The notes: generated by a model not told the origin, from the letters alone. A DNA stretch of 64,000 nt from Pseudoalteromonas lipolytica (GCF_900116435.1 NZ_FPAZ01000002.1:62001-126000), one strand, 5' to 3'; shown: positions 36,148-44,766, numbered from the stretch's first letter. Program-made: numbers and translations.

Positions 36148-38303
36148 ATTGGTTTGCACAGTTACCGCACCGCGATAGCGACGTTTTATTGATGTGCCAG
36201 CACCCTGATGGTGTGCGTTCTTTAACTAAGCATGGTTTTCTTGAAGAGGTCGCGCGTTTATTACCAACATTGGCTGAATTTTCAGGCCAAGGCGTTGCTT
36301 TCCAACTGGATAACACGCCTGCATGGTGTGTGCTTGAAGCCGCAATTACTGAACTTGAAAGAGTCGCAATTCCGCTTCCAACGTTTTTTACCGCACAGCA
36401 AATTGCGCTGAGTCTACAAAATAGTGGGGCTGAGTTGTTTGTATGTGATCGTGTTTTCGAAGGCGAAAATGCAACATTAGTGGCCTTGGTTGACGTATGT
36501 AAACGCTACCCTTTATATGTATATCAGTTATCTGATACACAGCCGATTACATATTTCGAAAATACGCAAAAAATAACCTTTACGTCGGGCTCAACAGGTA
36601 CGCCAAAAGGGGTGTGTTTATCGCTTGAAAGCCAAATCAAGGTAGCAACGTCACTTTATAAACGTATTGGTTTAGAAAAACCAAACCATCTGTGTGTTTT
36701 ACCTTTACCTGTACTTCTTGAGAACTTAGCCGGTGTATATGCGCCTTTGTTAGCGGGTGGGAGTGTTAATGTAGTGCCATTGGCTGAACTTGGTTTTTCG
36801 GGTGCTCAGTTACGTGAACCGCAAAAACTCATTGCTGCAATAGAGCGCACTGAGCCTAATACCCTCATTTTAGTGCCAGAACTTCTCAGCTGCTTAGTGG
36901 CCTTTGCAAAGCAGGGATGGCAAGCCCCGACTAGCTTACAATTTATTGCTGTGGGGGGAGCTGTGGTGAGTAGCAAACTGATCAAGCAAGCCCGTGAATA
37001 TGGCTTACCGGTTTATCAGGGTTATGGCTTATCTGAGTCTTCATCGGTGGTGAGCTTAAATACCCCAGCTGATGATGATATTGAAACGGCGGGGCGCGCG
37101 CTCAATCACATTCAATACAAAATTGAAAACAACCAACTGTTTATTAAAGGCTCATTATTTTTAGGTTACTTAGGGCAAGCGGCACATAAGAGCGATGATT
37201 GGTATGCAACAGGCGACTTGGTCGCTGAGCATGAGGGTCGCATAGTGATCCAGGGACGCTTAAAAAACCAGCTAATCACGAGCGTTGGCCGCAATATCAG
37301 CGCTGAGTGGCCTGAGTCGTTATTACTTAGTCACAGTCATGTACAGCAAGCGGTCGTTGTTGGTGAAGGCCGCGCGTTTTTATCGGCGCTAATATTTGCC
37401 AACCCAGCAATGACTGATGATGAACTTGCCGCGCATGTTGCTGCCCAAAACGCGCAGCTGCCTGAGTACGCACACATCCTAAAATGGCACCGTTTGGCAG
37501 AGCCAATGAGCCACACACAAGGTTTATTAACGAGCAATAATCGTCCTAAGCGCGAGGTGATTAACTCATTTTTTGCTAGCGAGATTTCAGCATTCTATCA
37601 AGAGGCGACGAACATGAGTCAATTTTTCAATACATTACAAGCCGAAACACAAAAAGAGCGTGATTACCTATTAGCAGCACCAATCATTGGTCGTGTGTTT
37701 AAAGGTGAGGTAAACCTTGCAGAATATGCGTCGTTTTTATCGCAAGCGTATCATCATGTTAAGCACACCGTACCGCTTTTAATGGCGCTGGGTGCAAAGC
37801 TCAGCGATAAACAAGAGTGGCTACGTGAAGCCGTTGCAGAATACATCGAAGAAGAGTTGGGCCATCAAGAGTGGGTGTTAAACGATATTGCTGCCTGCGG
37901 TTTTGATAAAGAGCGGGTACGCAATTCGCGTCCGCAGTTTTCAACAGAGCTGATGGTGTCATACGCGTACGATTTAATAAATCGTGGTAATCCAGTGGCA
38001 TTTTTTGGCATGGTGCATGTGCTCGAAGGCACTTCAATTGCCCTGGCAGATAACGCAGCAGGGCAAATTCGTGACGTCATTGGTTTACCTAAAAAGGCGT
38101 TTACTTACCTTACGTCACACGGTGCACTTGATATTGAACATGTGAAGTTCTTCGAAAGTTTAATGAATCAAATCGATAACGAAGACGATCAACACGCCAT
38201 TATCCACGCTGCTAAATGCTTTTATAAACTTTACGGCAATATTTTCCGTGATCTTGATACCGAGCCTTTCTTTCGTGAGTCAGATTTGGAGCAAAGCGCA
38301 TGA
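36144..38303 (+). CDS. AMP-dependent ligase fused to haem-oxygenase-like diiron oxidase
   Basis: A 719-residue two-domain protein. Residues 1-485 are an ANL adenylating enzyme: P-loop TFTSGSTGTPKG (145-156), YQGYGLSES (291-299), ATGDLV (355-360), hinge GRLKN (371-375) and a C-terminal Lys in RPKRE (K469). After a short linker, residue 491 begins MSQFFNTLQ, like the start of a formerly separate protein. The second domain (491-719) is helical, of the TenA/CADD-like iron-containing redox type. Its candidate metal ligands are EEELGH (H574), E628 in VLEGT, and H659, D663 and H666 in SHGALDIEH. There is no carrier-protein domain. It is translationally coupled on both sides. It probably activates a carboxylic acid and then acts on it oxidatively; the substrate is unknown. 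Confidence 0.86.
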   Translation: MNWFAQLPHRDSDVLLMCQHPDGVRSLTKHGFLEEVARLLPTLAEFSGQGVAFQLDNTPAWCVLEAAITELERVAIPLPTFFTAQQIALSLQNSGAELFVCDRVFEGENATLVALVDVCKRYPLYVYQLSDTQPITYFENTQKITFTSGSTGTPKGVCLSLESQIKVATSLYKRIGLEKPNHLCVLPLPVLLENLAGVYAPLLAGGSVNVVPLAELGFSGAQLREPQKLIAAIERTEPNTLILVPELLSCLVAFAKQGWQAPTSLQFIAVGGAVVSSKLIKQAREYGLPVYQGYGLSESSSVVSLNTPADDDIETAGRALNHIQYKIENNQLFIKGSLFLGYLGQAAHKSDDWYATGDLVAEHEGRIVIQGRLKNQLITSVGRNISAEWPESLLLSHSHVQQAVVVGEGRAFLSALIFANPAMTDDELAAHVAAQNAQLPEYAHILKWHRLAEPMSHTQGLLTSNNRPKREVINSFFASEISAFYQEATNMSQFFNTLQAETQKERDYLLAAPIIGRVFKGEVNLAEYASFLSQAYHHVKHTVPLLMALGAKLSDKQEWLREAVAEYIEEELGHQEWVLNDIAACGFDKERVRNSRPQFSTELMVSYAYDLINRGNPVAFFGMVHVLEGTSIALADNAAGQIRDVIGLPKKAFTYLTSHGALDIEHVKFFESLMNQIDNEDDQHAIIHAAKCFYKLYGNIFRDLDTEPFFRESDLEQSA

Positions 38304-39076
38304 GTAGCCCCGTTTGTGTACTAACCGGTGCAACGGGGGGCATTGGTCGTGCTATTGCGCTTCGTCTTGCAAAAGAAGGCTGGCGTGTGGTGTTGGTAGG
38401 GCGCAACATTAAGCAGCTAGCTGCACTGCAATTAGAATGTGGCAACGACGCTGAATATTTTCAGGCCGACCTAAATAACAGTGAATCACGCGATGAGCTC
38501 GCTAAATTTGCGAAGCAAATAGGGGGGGCAAGTTTACTTATAAACAATGCGGGTATGAACGTTATGCAAGGCTTTAGTGAAATGAGTGAGCAGCAAATAG
38601 ATCATCTATTGAATATTAATCTCACTGTACCGATTAAATTATGCCAGCTGTTTTTGCCCCAAATTACTCGCAATAAAGGCACCATAGTCAACATAGGTTC
38701 GTCGTTTGGAAGTATCGGGTATCCGTATCAAACGGTGTACTGTGCCAGTAAATTTGGCCTGCGAGGTATGACAGAAGCACTTGCTAGAGAGCTGAGCCAC
38801 AGCGAGGTTAAGGTGTTGTATTTAGCACCTCGTGCAACCGACACCGCCATTAACTCGCCACAAGTACGCGCAATGAATAAAGAACTTGGTAACACGATGG
38901 ATCCGCCAGAAAAAGTAGCTGATGCATTGGTTGAGTTAATTAAATCAAAAAAACGTCGCCGCTTTATCGGCTTCCCTGAAACATTATTTGCCCGTATTAA
39001 CGGTGCATTTCCATCACTAGTTGATAACGCAATTGCAAAACAACTTCCTAAAATAAAAAGTTTTTTTGCGAACTAA
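38300..39076 (+). CDS. Short-chain dehydrogenase/reductase
   Basis: A 258-residue classical SDR. The nucleotide site is TGATGGIG (about 9-16), the NNAG motif is present as NNAGMN, the catalytic Ser is in NIGSSFGS, and YxxxK reads YCASK. The C terminus, KKRRRFIGFPETLFARINGAFPSLVDNAI, has the basic and hydrophobic ending often seen in SDRs acting on lipid-like substrates, and may contact the membrane. Its ATG overlaps the upstream TGA, so it should act in the same pathway as the ligase-oxidase fusion, reducing a carbonyl or oxidising an alcohol. Confidence 0.9.
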   Translation: MSSPVCVLTGATGGIGRAIALRLAKEGWRVVLVGRNIKQLAALQLECGNDAEYFQADLNNSESRDELAKFAKQIGGASLLINNAGMNVMQGFSEMSEQQIDHLLNINLTVPIKLCQLFLPQITRNKGTIVNIGSSFGSIGYPYQTVYCASKFGLRGMTEALARELSHSEVKVLYLAPRATDTAINSPQVRAMNKELGNTMDPPEKVADALVELIKSKKRRRFIGFPETLFARINGAFPSLVDNAIAKQLPKIKSFFAN

Positions 39077-39096
39077 ATTGATTAAGGTGAACGATT

Positions 39097-39744
39097 ATGA
39101 CTAAACTAAATTTAAAAGCCCTGATGATGTTAGGCGTTATTATGGCAGCCCCAGCAAAAGCCGACTTTAATAGTGATTTAAGCTCGGTGCAAAAGCAGTG
39201 GGCAGTGGTTAATTACGAATTAGTTGATGATGCACAGTTAAATGCGTTTGAAAAGCTGGCCAGTGAAACGGCTGAATTTACAAAAGCAAATGACGCACAA
39301 GCGGCAAGCCATATTTGGTACGGCATTGTGTTATCGAGCTATGCAGGTGCAAAAGGCGGGCTAGGGGCGTTAGGTCTGGCTAAAGATGCTAAGGCGCAAT
39401 TTGAAAAAGCACTCAAACTTGACCCAAATGCACTTGATGGCTCGGCATACACAAGCCTAGCAACCTTATACGGAAAAGTACCCGGTTGGCCCATCGGTTT
39501 TGGTGACGATGATGAAGCGAAAAAACTATTTAAACAGGCGCTTGAGCTAAATCCTCGTGGCATCGACAGCAACTATTTATATGCCGCGTTTTTATATGAT
39601 GAGCATAAATACAAATCAGCGAAAGAATTTTTACTGGTTGCTCAGCAAGCGCCTGCGCGCCCTGATAGAGTAAAAGCAGATCTTTATCGCCAACAAGAAA
39701 TCACGCAATTATTGGCGAAGGTCGAGAAAAAATTAAAGAGATAA
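39097..39744 (+). CDS. Exported TPR-repeat protein
   Basis: A 215-residue protein with a signal peptide (MTKLNLKALMMLGVIMAAPAKA). The mature part is helical, with tetratricopeptide-like units: DAKAQFEKALKLDPNALDGSAYTSLATLY, then AKKLFKQALELNPRGIDSNYLYAAFLYDEHKYKSAKEFLL. It is probably a periplasmic protein-protein contact module. It lies 20 bp after the SDR and 3 bp before the response regulator gene, so it bridges the biosynthetic-looking genes and the two-component/metal-transport genes. Confidence 0.78.
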   Translation: MTKLNLKALMMLGVIMAAPAKADFNSDLSSVQKQWAVVNYELVDDAQLNAFEKLASETAEFTKANDAQAASHIWYGIVLSSYAGAKGGLGALGLAKDAKAQFEKALKLDPNALDGSAYTSLATLYGKVPGWPIGFGDDDEAKKLFKQALELNPRGIDSNYLYAAFLYDEHKYKSAKEFLLVAQQAPARPDRVKADLYRQQEITQLLAKVEKKLKR

Positions 39745-39747
39745 CTC

Positions 39748-40407
39748 ATGCATTTATTGCTCGTTGAAGACGACCATTTAGTCGCAGAAGGCCTGTGTCG
39801 CTCTTTACGTCAACAAGGTTATAGTGTTGAACACAGTGCGACCGTTAAGTCTGCGATGCAATGGTTGCAAAGCGATGAAATTGAACTGGTAGTTCTTGAT
39901 TTAGGGCTACCAGATGGTGATGGCATCGATATTCTTAAGCACATAAAAAAGAATCGTAAACAGCTTCCTGTGGTGATTTTAACAGCCCGTGGCAGCATTG
40001 ATGATAAAGTGATGGGGCTTGATTTAGGTGCTGATGATTATTTGGCTAAACCGTTTGATCCAGCCGAGTTATTTGCTCGCCTTAGAGTGGCAAGCCGGCG
40101 TTTAACGCAAGCGCAAACGAGTATACTGCAAGTGGGCGACGTCGAAATGGATACCGCAGCTTTTACCGTGAGGTATCAAGGCGAGCCTGTCAATTTACCC
40201 CGCAAAGAGTTTATGTTGCTTAAAGCCTTGTTAGAAAACCAAGGTCGGGTGCAGTCCAAACAGCAGTTAGAAAGTAAACTCTATGAATGGGGTGAAGAAG
40301 TGGGTTCAAACACCATCGAAGTGCACATTCATCATTTGCGTAAAAAATTCCCTAAGGAATTTATTAAAACCTTGCGTGGTATCGGCTATGTGGTGGGTAA
40401 ACGCTAG
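39748..40407 (+). CDS. OmpR/QseB-type response regulator
   Basis: A 219-residue DNA-binding response regulator. The receiver domain has acidic pocket residues in VEDD, the phospho-acceptor Asp51 in VVLDLGLPDGDG, Thr in ILTARG, and Lys in LAKPFDP. The C-terminal winged helix (about 125-219) ends IEVHIHHLRKKFPKEFIKTLRGIGYVVGK. It overlaps the kinase gene by one base (TAGTG). It probably controls this operon, whose downstream genes encode a cupredoxin, a permease-like protein and an outer-membrane protein. The signal is unknown, but a metal such as iron or copper is a reasonable guess. Confidence 0.93.
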   Translation: MHLLLVEDDHLVAEGLCRSLRQQGYSVEHSATVKSAMQWLQSDEIELVVLDLGLPDGDGIDILKHIKKNRKQLPVVILTARGSIDDKVMGLDLGADDYLAKPFDPAELFARLRVASRRLTQAQTSILQVGDVEMDTAAFTVRYQGEPVNLPRKEFMLLKALLENQGRVQSKQQLESKLYEWGEEVGSNTIEVHIHHLRKKFPKEFIKTLRGIGYVVGKR

Positions 40408-41717
40408 TGTCAATTCGTAAGCGACTCACCTTATTAATACTCTCAATGGTGATTTTGACCTGCTTTTTGGCTTTCACCAAAGGTTACCGCGAAAGTATGA
40501 ATCAGGCTGAAGCATTACTCGATAATGAGTTGGTGACGCTTGCGCATGTGCTGATTGAACAACCGCTAAGCAAAGAAACACCCACACATAGCACTGATTT
40601 GCCCCAGCTGTTGTTTCAGGTTTGGGTTGATGACAAAGTGGTCTCAAGTTCAACGTCATTGCACAATAACCCTATTAATCAAAGCCAATGGCAGCCAGGT
40701 TTTAGTGTCGAAAACTTAGCGGGGCAACGGGTCAAGGTTTACCGTTTAAGCGAAGCTAATAAGCGGGTATTAATTGCAGAGCCGTTAAGTAAGCGCGTAG
40801 CGCTCACCGAAACCGTTATTCTGTCAGCAATGACCCCATTGCTGTGGAGTGTGCCCATTTTGGCTGTTCTAATCAGTGTCTTTGTAAAACAAGGGCTTGC
40901 ACCGCTAACACGTCTTTCTAATCAGCTTCAGCATCGCCAAGCAAATGACTTTACCGCAATACCATGGCAAACCCCAGAGCAAGAAATTAAACCGGTTATT
41001 AACCGCTTAAACGACTTGTTTAAGCGTGTTGAGAGTGCCTATTTACGGGAGCGTTTTTTTGCTTCAGATGCTGCCCATGAGCTGCGAACTCCACTCAGCA
41101 GTTTAAAAATCAATGTACATAATTTACTTGCCCAAGGGGGTGATAATATTGAACTTGATGCGATGGAAAAAGGGCTCGATAAACTCAGTAACATTGTTGA
41201 GCAAATGTTGATTTTAGGGCGAACTTACCCCGAGCAATGGCAGGCGCAATTTAGCCCCATTTCAGTGCTAGAAATTAGCCAGCAAGTGGTGTCGCAACTT
41301 TATGATCGCATTGATGAAAAAGAGCACACAATCAGCATAGAAGGAGATGATTTTATCATCGACGGAGACGAATTTACGCTCGTCACTTTATTTGGCAACT
41401 TACTCAGTAACGCCATAAAATACACCCCCGCTCAGGGAGAACTGAGCATTACCCTGAAAACCGACAATAGTCGGTATATCTGGCAAATTGATGATTCAGG
41501 CCCCGGTATTGATGAAGCCCAAAAACAGCGTATTTTTAACCGTTTTTATCGGGTGGGCGGCGATAAACACCCATCAGGAGAGCAAGGGGCAGGGCTTGGT
41601 ATGGCGATTGTTGAACACATTGTATCGATTTATAACGCTGATATAGCGCTTGCCGATAGTCACTTAGGTGGCTTACGTGTGAGCGTGTCCTTTATACAAG
41701 GAGACAGGAGTGAATAA
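40407..41717 (+). CDS. Sensor histidine kinase
   Basis: A 436-residue membrane kinase with a GTG start that shares a base with the TAG of the response regulator gene. Its first membrane helix (about 7-23) is followed by a periplasmic segment of about 115 residues, then a second helix (about 137-160) and a HAMP-like linker. The HisKA domain has H224 in DAAHELRTPLSS. The HATPase domain has N box NLLSNAIKYTP, G1 DDSGPGID, F box IFNRFYRV and G2 GAGLGMAIV. It pairs with the upstream regulator. The stop overlaps the cupredoxin gene, whose GTG start lies 7 bp inside. Confidence 0.93.
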   Translation: MSIRKRLTLLILSMVILTCFLAFTKGYRESMNQAEALLDNELVTLAHVLIEQPLSKETPTHSTDLPQLLFQVWVDDKVVSSSTSLHNNPINQSQWQPGFSVENLAGQRVKVYRLSEANKRVLIAEPLSKRVALTETVILSAMTPLLWSVPILAVLISVFVKQGLAPLTRLSNQLQHRQANDFTAIPWQTPEQEIKPVINRLNDLFKRVESAYLRERFFASDAAHELRTPLSSLKINVHNLLAQGGDNIELDAMEKGLDKLSNIVEQMLILGRTYPEQWQAQFSPISVLEISQQVVSQLYDRIDEKEHTISIEGDDFIIDGDEFTLVTLFGNLLSNAIKYTPAQGELSITLKTDNSRYIWQIDDSGPGIDEAQKQRIFNRFYRVGGDKHPSGEQGAGLGMAIVEHIVSIYNADIALADSHLGGLRVSVSFIQGDRSE

Positions 41718-42054
41718 ATGGATTTTTGCGTTCACTATGATGTTGTGTCTGCCTTCTTGGCTCGCCTATGGCAAAGAGTACACACTCATATTAAAAGATC
41801 ATTTATTTTATCCCGCCGAAATTAAAGTGCCGGCAAACAAAAAACTACGTTTATTGATCGACAATCAAGATAACACCCCAGAAGAGTTTGATAGTTTTGA
41901 TCTAAACCGCGAAAAAGTACTTTACCCAGGTCGCACCAGCGTTATTTATATTGGCCCGCTAAGCCCCGGCCGCTACGACTTTTTTGGTGAATTTTCGCCT
42001 AATACTGCACGCGGCACCGTGATTGCGACGGAGGATAAAAATGCTGATAACTAG
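41710..42054 (+). CDS. Periplasmic cupredoxin-like protein
   Basis: A 114-residue exported protein with a GTG start at 41710. AAGGAG lies 6 nt upstream and supports it. The signal peptide is MNKWIFAFTMMLCLPSWLAYG. The mature part is a single cupredoxin-1-like domain (LKDHLFYPAEIKVPANKKLRLLIDNQDNTPEEFDSFDLNREKVLYPG), like those of EfeO-type iron uptake partners. EFDS occupies the first metal-ligand loop and there is no Cys or C-terminal ligand Met, so it is not a classical blue copper protein. It is coupled to the permease-like gene by a 14-bp overlap. Confidence 0.83.
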   Translation: MNKWIFAFTMMLCLPSWLAYGKEYTLILKDHLFYPAEIKVPANKKLRLLIDNQDNTPEEFDSFDLNREKVLYPGRTSVIYIGPLSPGRYDFFGEFSPNTARGTVIATEDKNADN

Positions 42055-42787
42055 TTTATTAATGAGCATAAATCAGTTGTTGCCAGTGGTAATTTTAGCC
42101 GTTTTATTAAGTTTGATTGTGCCCCTTAGCCAACGACAAGTACTGATACACAGCATGGTAGGTATTGCGGTTAGTTTACTGTTTGTTCAAGGTGCGGCGT
42201 GGGTCAGTCAGCTGTTTCAGCACCGAGGTTTAGAGTTTATTCAAATGCTACTGTGTGTGGTGATATTTGTTGCCGCGTTAATAAGCTGTCGGCACAGTAA
42301 AGTGGCAGCAGCAGTGGCATTAGTAGCGACTATGGCGTTGTATTTAAGTCATTACATGATTTATTTGGTGAGCTTTTGGCACAGTAAAGACGCGGCCGAA
42401 CCACTACTATTAGGGACCTTTTTAGGAGTCGGTATTTGCATTAGCTTTGGCGTGCTGTTGTTTTTTTTACTCGAGAGCATTGTCAGGCGTGCAGGATGCC
42501 AGCCATTAATTGTGTTGTTGGCATTAAATGCGACGGCGAAATTACTCATATTGCTTGATTTAGCGAGTCAAATCGACGTACTCGATATAACATCAAACTA
42601 TTTAGACTGGCGCGGGTTTGTGGTTGAAAACTCCGAGCTGGGTCGGGTGTTAAAAGCGTTGTTAGGCTACGAAGCAACGCCCAGTAAAACGGCGCTATGG
42701 GTTTATGCAATTGCCACAATTGTATTTTTAGTCCTCGCCCGTGTTTTAAACGTTAAACACACTAAGGAGCCTGTATGCGGTTCTTAA
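42041..42787 (+). CDS. FTR1-like seven-helix membrane permease
   Basis: A 248-residue inner-membrane protein with seven hydrophobic segments, the number found in FTR1/EfeU iron permeases. I use the ATG at 42041, preceded by GGAGG with a 6-nt spacer, rather than an in-frame TTG six codons earlier. A block QHRGLEFIQM after the second helix resembles the REGLE motif of FTR1, but the Arg-Glu pair is not intact, and no second REXXE is seen. Pairing with an EfeO-like cupredoxin supports metal uptake; the degraded motif leaves the substrate open. It overlaps the genes on both sides. Confidence 0.72.
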   Translation: MLITSLLMSINQLLPVVILAVLLSLIVPLSQRQVLIHSMVGIAVSLLFVQGAAWVSQLFQHRGLEFIQMLLCVVIFVAALISCRHSKVAAAVALVATMALYLSHYMIYLVSFWHSKDAAEPLLLGTFLGVGICISFGVLLFFLLESIVRRAGCQPLIVLLALNATAKLLILLDLASQIDVLDITSNYLDWRGFVVENSELGRVLKALLGYEATPSKTALWVYAIATIVFLVLARVLNVKHTKEPVCGS

Positions 42788-43479
42788 TTATTAGCTTTAG
42801 TTGCTTGTTATTGGCAAGTATGGCGCATGTTGCGCATGCCGATGGCATGGTGGTTGATAAAGTATATCACCCCTATGTTATGCCGTTTGAGCGTGAGGTT
42901 GAATGGCGGCTCGTTTCAAGGCAAACCGACCAAGGCAACGTACTTGCTCAGCGTGCAGGTTTTGGCGGAGCCATTAATGATACCATGAGCCTTGAGGGGT
43001 ATATGGTTGGCGAAAGAGACGATAATGGCGATTTCGGTTTAGCGTCTTATGAGGTTGAACTGCGCTGGCAGCTTGTTGAGCAAGGGCGGTTATGGGCTGA
43101 CTGGGGCGCCTTATTCGAGCTTGAAAAACAACATACAATTGATGCTTACGAGGCCACGACAGGCTTTTTATGGGAAAAAGAATTTGGTCGTACAAGCTTA
43201 ACCATGAATGCGTTTTTAGTGTACGAGTGGGGCGCAGACATAGATAGTGAATGGGAAACCGAGTTCCGCTTACAATACCGTTATCGTTATCGCGCTGAGT
43301 TTCAGCCATCGATAGAGGTGTATTCGGGTGAAGACTTTTTTGGTGTAGGACCTGGTTTTATCGGTTTGCACCGCTTTAGCCCTAAACACCAGCTTAAATG
43401 GGAAGCCGGCTTTATAAGTGAATTAAGTCAATCGGGTAAAGACCACAGCTTTCGTTTAGCGCTTGAATTTGAATTTTAA
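42775..43479 (+). CDS. Putative outer-membrane beta-barrel or periplasmic protein
   Basis: A 234-residue protein with a signal peptide (cleaved after AHVAHA). Alternating hydrophobic and polar strands rich in aromatic residues (VEWRLVSRQT, LEGYMVGERD, YEVELRWQLVEQ, LTMNAFLVYEWG, FRLQYRYRYRAEF) and a C-terminal ending FRLALEFEF fit a small outer-membrane beta-barrel with a terminal Phe. It is the last gene of the operon and starts 13 bp inside the permease-like gene, with AAGGAG upstream. No named family is recognised. Confidence 0.72.
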   Translation: MRFLIISFSCLLLASMAHVAHADGMVVDKVYHPYVMPFEREVEWRLVSRQTDQGNVLAQRAGFGGAINDTMSLEGYMVGERDDNGDFGLASYEVELRWQLVEQGRLWADWGALFELEKQHTIDAYEATTGFLWEKEFGRTSLTMNAFLVYEWGADIDSEWETEFRLQYRYRYRAEFQPSIEVYSGEDFFGVGPGFIGLHRFSPKHQLKWEAGFISELSQSGKDHSFRLALEFEF

Positions 43480-43492
43480 TTGTCGATAGTGT

Positions 43493-43520
43493 TTGACTTA
43501 TCGCTTTAACTCTATATAGT
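43493..43520 (+). promoter_or_regulatory. Predicted sigma-70 promoter of cspA
   Basis: TTGACT (43493-43498), a 16-bp spacer, then TATAGT (43515-43520). Transcription from about 43527 would give a leader of roughly 155 nt. A long leader is usual for cspA-type genes, and here it contains GCCCACATGGGC and other hairpin-forming strings. Confidence 0.6.
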
Positions 43521-43681
43521 GGGCGTCAGCTAGAAAGAAAGCGTGTAATTAATAAATCTTTATTTCGTTGTTGTATAAGTAATACTTGTAGTACCGTCCT
43601 GAAGTTTTTAAGTACCATCTCATTTTTTGCTACACCCGCCCACATGGGCATTTTTAATTTTTTAATATCAGGAATAATACT

Positions 43682-43891
43682 ATGTCTAACATCGTATCAG
43701 GTACAGTTAAGTGGTTTAACGAGTCTAAAGGTTTTGGTTTCATCGAGCAAGAAAATGGCCCAGACGTGTTTGCACACTTCAGCGCTATCAAAAGCGACGG
43801 TTTCAAAACTTTAGCTGAAGGCCAACGTGTAGAGTTCACTCTTTCACAAGGTCAAAAAGGTCCTCAAGCGGATAACATCACTCCGTTATAA
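43682..43891 (+). CDS. cspA: Cold shock protein, CspA family
   Basis: A 69-residue single cold-shock domain that binds single-stranded RNA or DNA and melts RNA structure. RNP1 is KGFGFIE and RNP2 is [20 protein letters not shown] and the ending QADNITPL are typical. It has a long leader and its own terminator. Whether it is cold-induced cannot be told from sequence. The symbol is given at family level only. Confidence 0.95.
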   Translation: MSNIVSGTVKWFNESKGFGFIEQENGPDVFAHFSAIKSDGFKTLAEGQRVEFTLSQGQKGPQADNITPL

Positions 43892-43919
43892 TTTTTACTG
43901 AAAAGTAAAAGTTAAAAAG

Positions 43920-43943
43920 AAGCAAGCTACGGCTTGCTTTTTT
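43920..43943 (+). terminator. Terminator of cspA
   Basis: Stem AAGCAAGC and GCTTGCTT around loop TACG, with a T-run, 29 bp after the stop. Confidence 0.9.
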
Positions 43944-44016
43944 AATGCCTAAAAATTGACTGGCATGATGAATATTCCTATATTTAATGCAGTAATTTTA
44001 TCTGAGTGCATTAGCT

Positions 44017-44766
44017 ATTTTAAAATATTTAATATTAGTATGCCTATGTTTTGTCCCTGTCGCGTTAGCAAAACAAACGCTCACGATCTACACTGAGCAG
44101 TTTCCGCCATATAACTTTTCTAATAAAGGGCACTTAGAAGGCATTAATCTCGAGTTTGTAAGTGCAATGTGTATTGATGCAGGCATTGAGTGTCACTTCG
44201 AACTGTTACCCTGGGCAAGATCCTACCATTTAGCACAGCAGCATCCTATGTCTGGGCTTATATCAGCTGCGCGTATTAGCGAGCGTGAAGCATTGTTTAA
44301 GTGGGTTGGACCATTGGCATCATCGCGCAATTACTTTTACCGCTTAAAATCGAATACCCATGTTAATCCCCGTGACTTATCAGAAGTGAAAGACTACACC
44401 TTAGGTGTTGTACGAGATGGCATTTACGAAAAATTTGTCGAAAGTATTGGCTTCGAAAATAATAAAAACTTACTCAAATTCGGCCATCATTATGAGTGCA
44501 TCAACCTCTTTTTCAAAAATAAACTCGACTTAATAATTGGCTCTGAGTTGTCATTTCATTACCAGCTTACGCAATATGGTTATGTTGGAAAAGAAGTGGT
44601 AAAACTTATTGAGTTGCCACTAAATGAAACCGTGGGTAACTTTTTGGCGCTTAACAAAAACATGCCTCAAGAGTTTGTTGAGCGTTTGCAAGCGAGCTAC
44701 AACAAGTTAAGTCGCCAAGGGCTACTTGATAAAAATATTGCTAAGTACGCCCCACCCAATAATTAA
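44017..44766 (+). CDS. Periplasmic solute-binding protein family 3, with non-standard start
   Basis: An amino-acid-type extracellular solute-binding protein (about 249 residues). From 44167 there is an ATG, but homology clearly begins earlier: in the same frame 44068-44166 reads AKQTLTIYTEQFPPYNFS and GHLEGINLEFVSA, the standard first strands. Before that comes a good signal peptide, LKYLILVCLCFVPVALA. No ATG, GTG or TTG exists in frame between the upstream stop (43993) and 44167. The best start is an ATT at 44017 (or CTG at 44002). Either it is a rare-codon start, as in infC, or the start codon has mutated and the gene is silenced. Tail-to-tail with a paralogue. Confidence 0.7.
   Translation: MLKYLILVCLCFVPVALAKQTLTIYTEQFPPYNFSNKGHLEGINLEFVSAMCIDAGIECHFELLPWARSYHLAQQHPMSGLISAARISEREALFKWVGPLASSRNYFYRLKSNTHVNPRDLSEVKDYTLGVVRDGIYEKFVESIGFENNKNLLKFGHHYECINLFFKNKLDLIIGSELSFHYQLTQYGYVGKEVVKLIELPLNETVGNFLALNKNMPQEFVERLQASYNKLSRQGLLDKNIAKYAPPNN

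Noticed and set aside
42041-42787. Confident FTR1 iron permease call
   Set aside because: Helix number and neighbours fit, but the REXXE motifs are not intact, so I left the substrate open.
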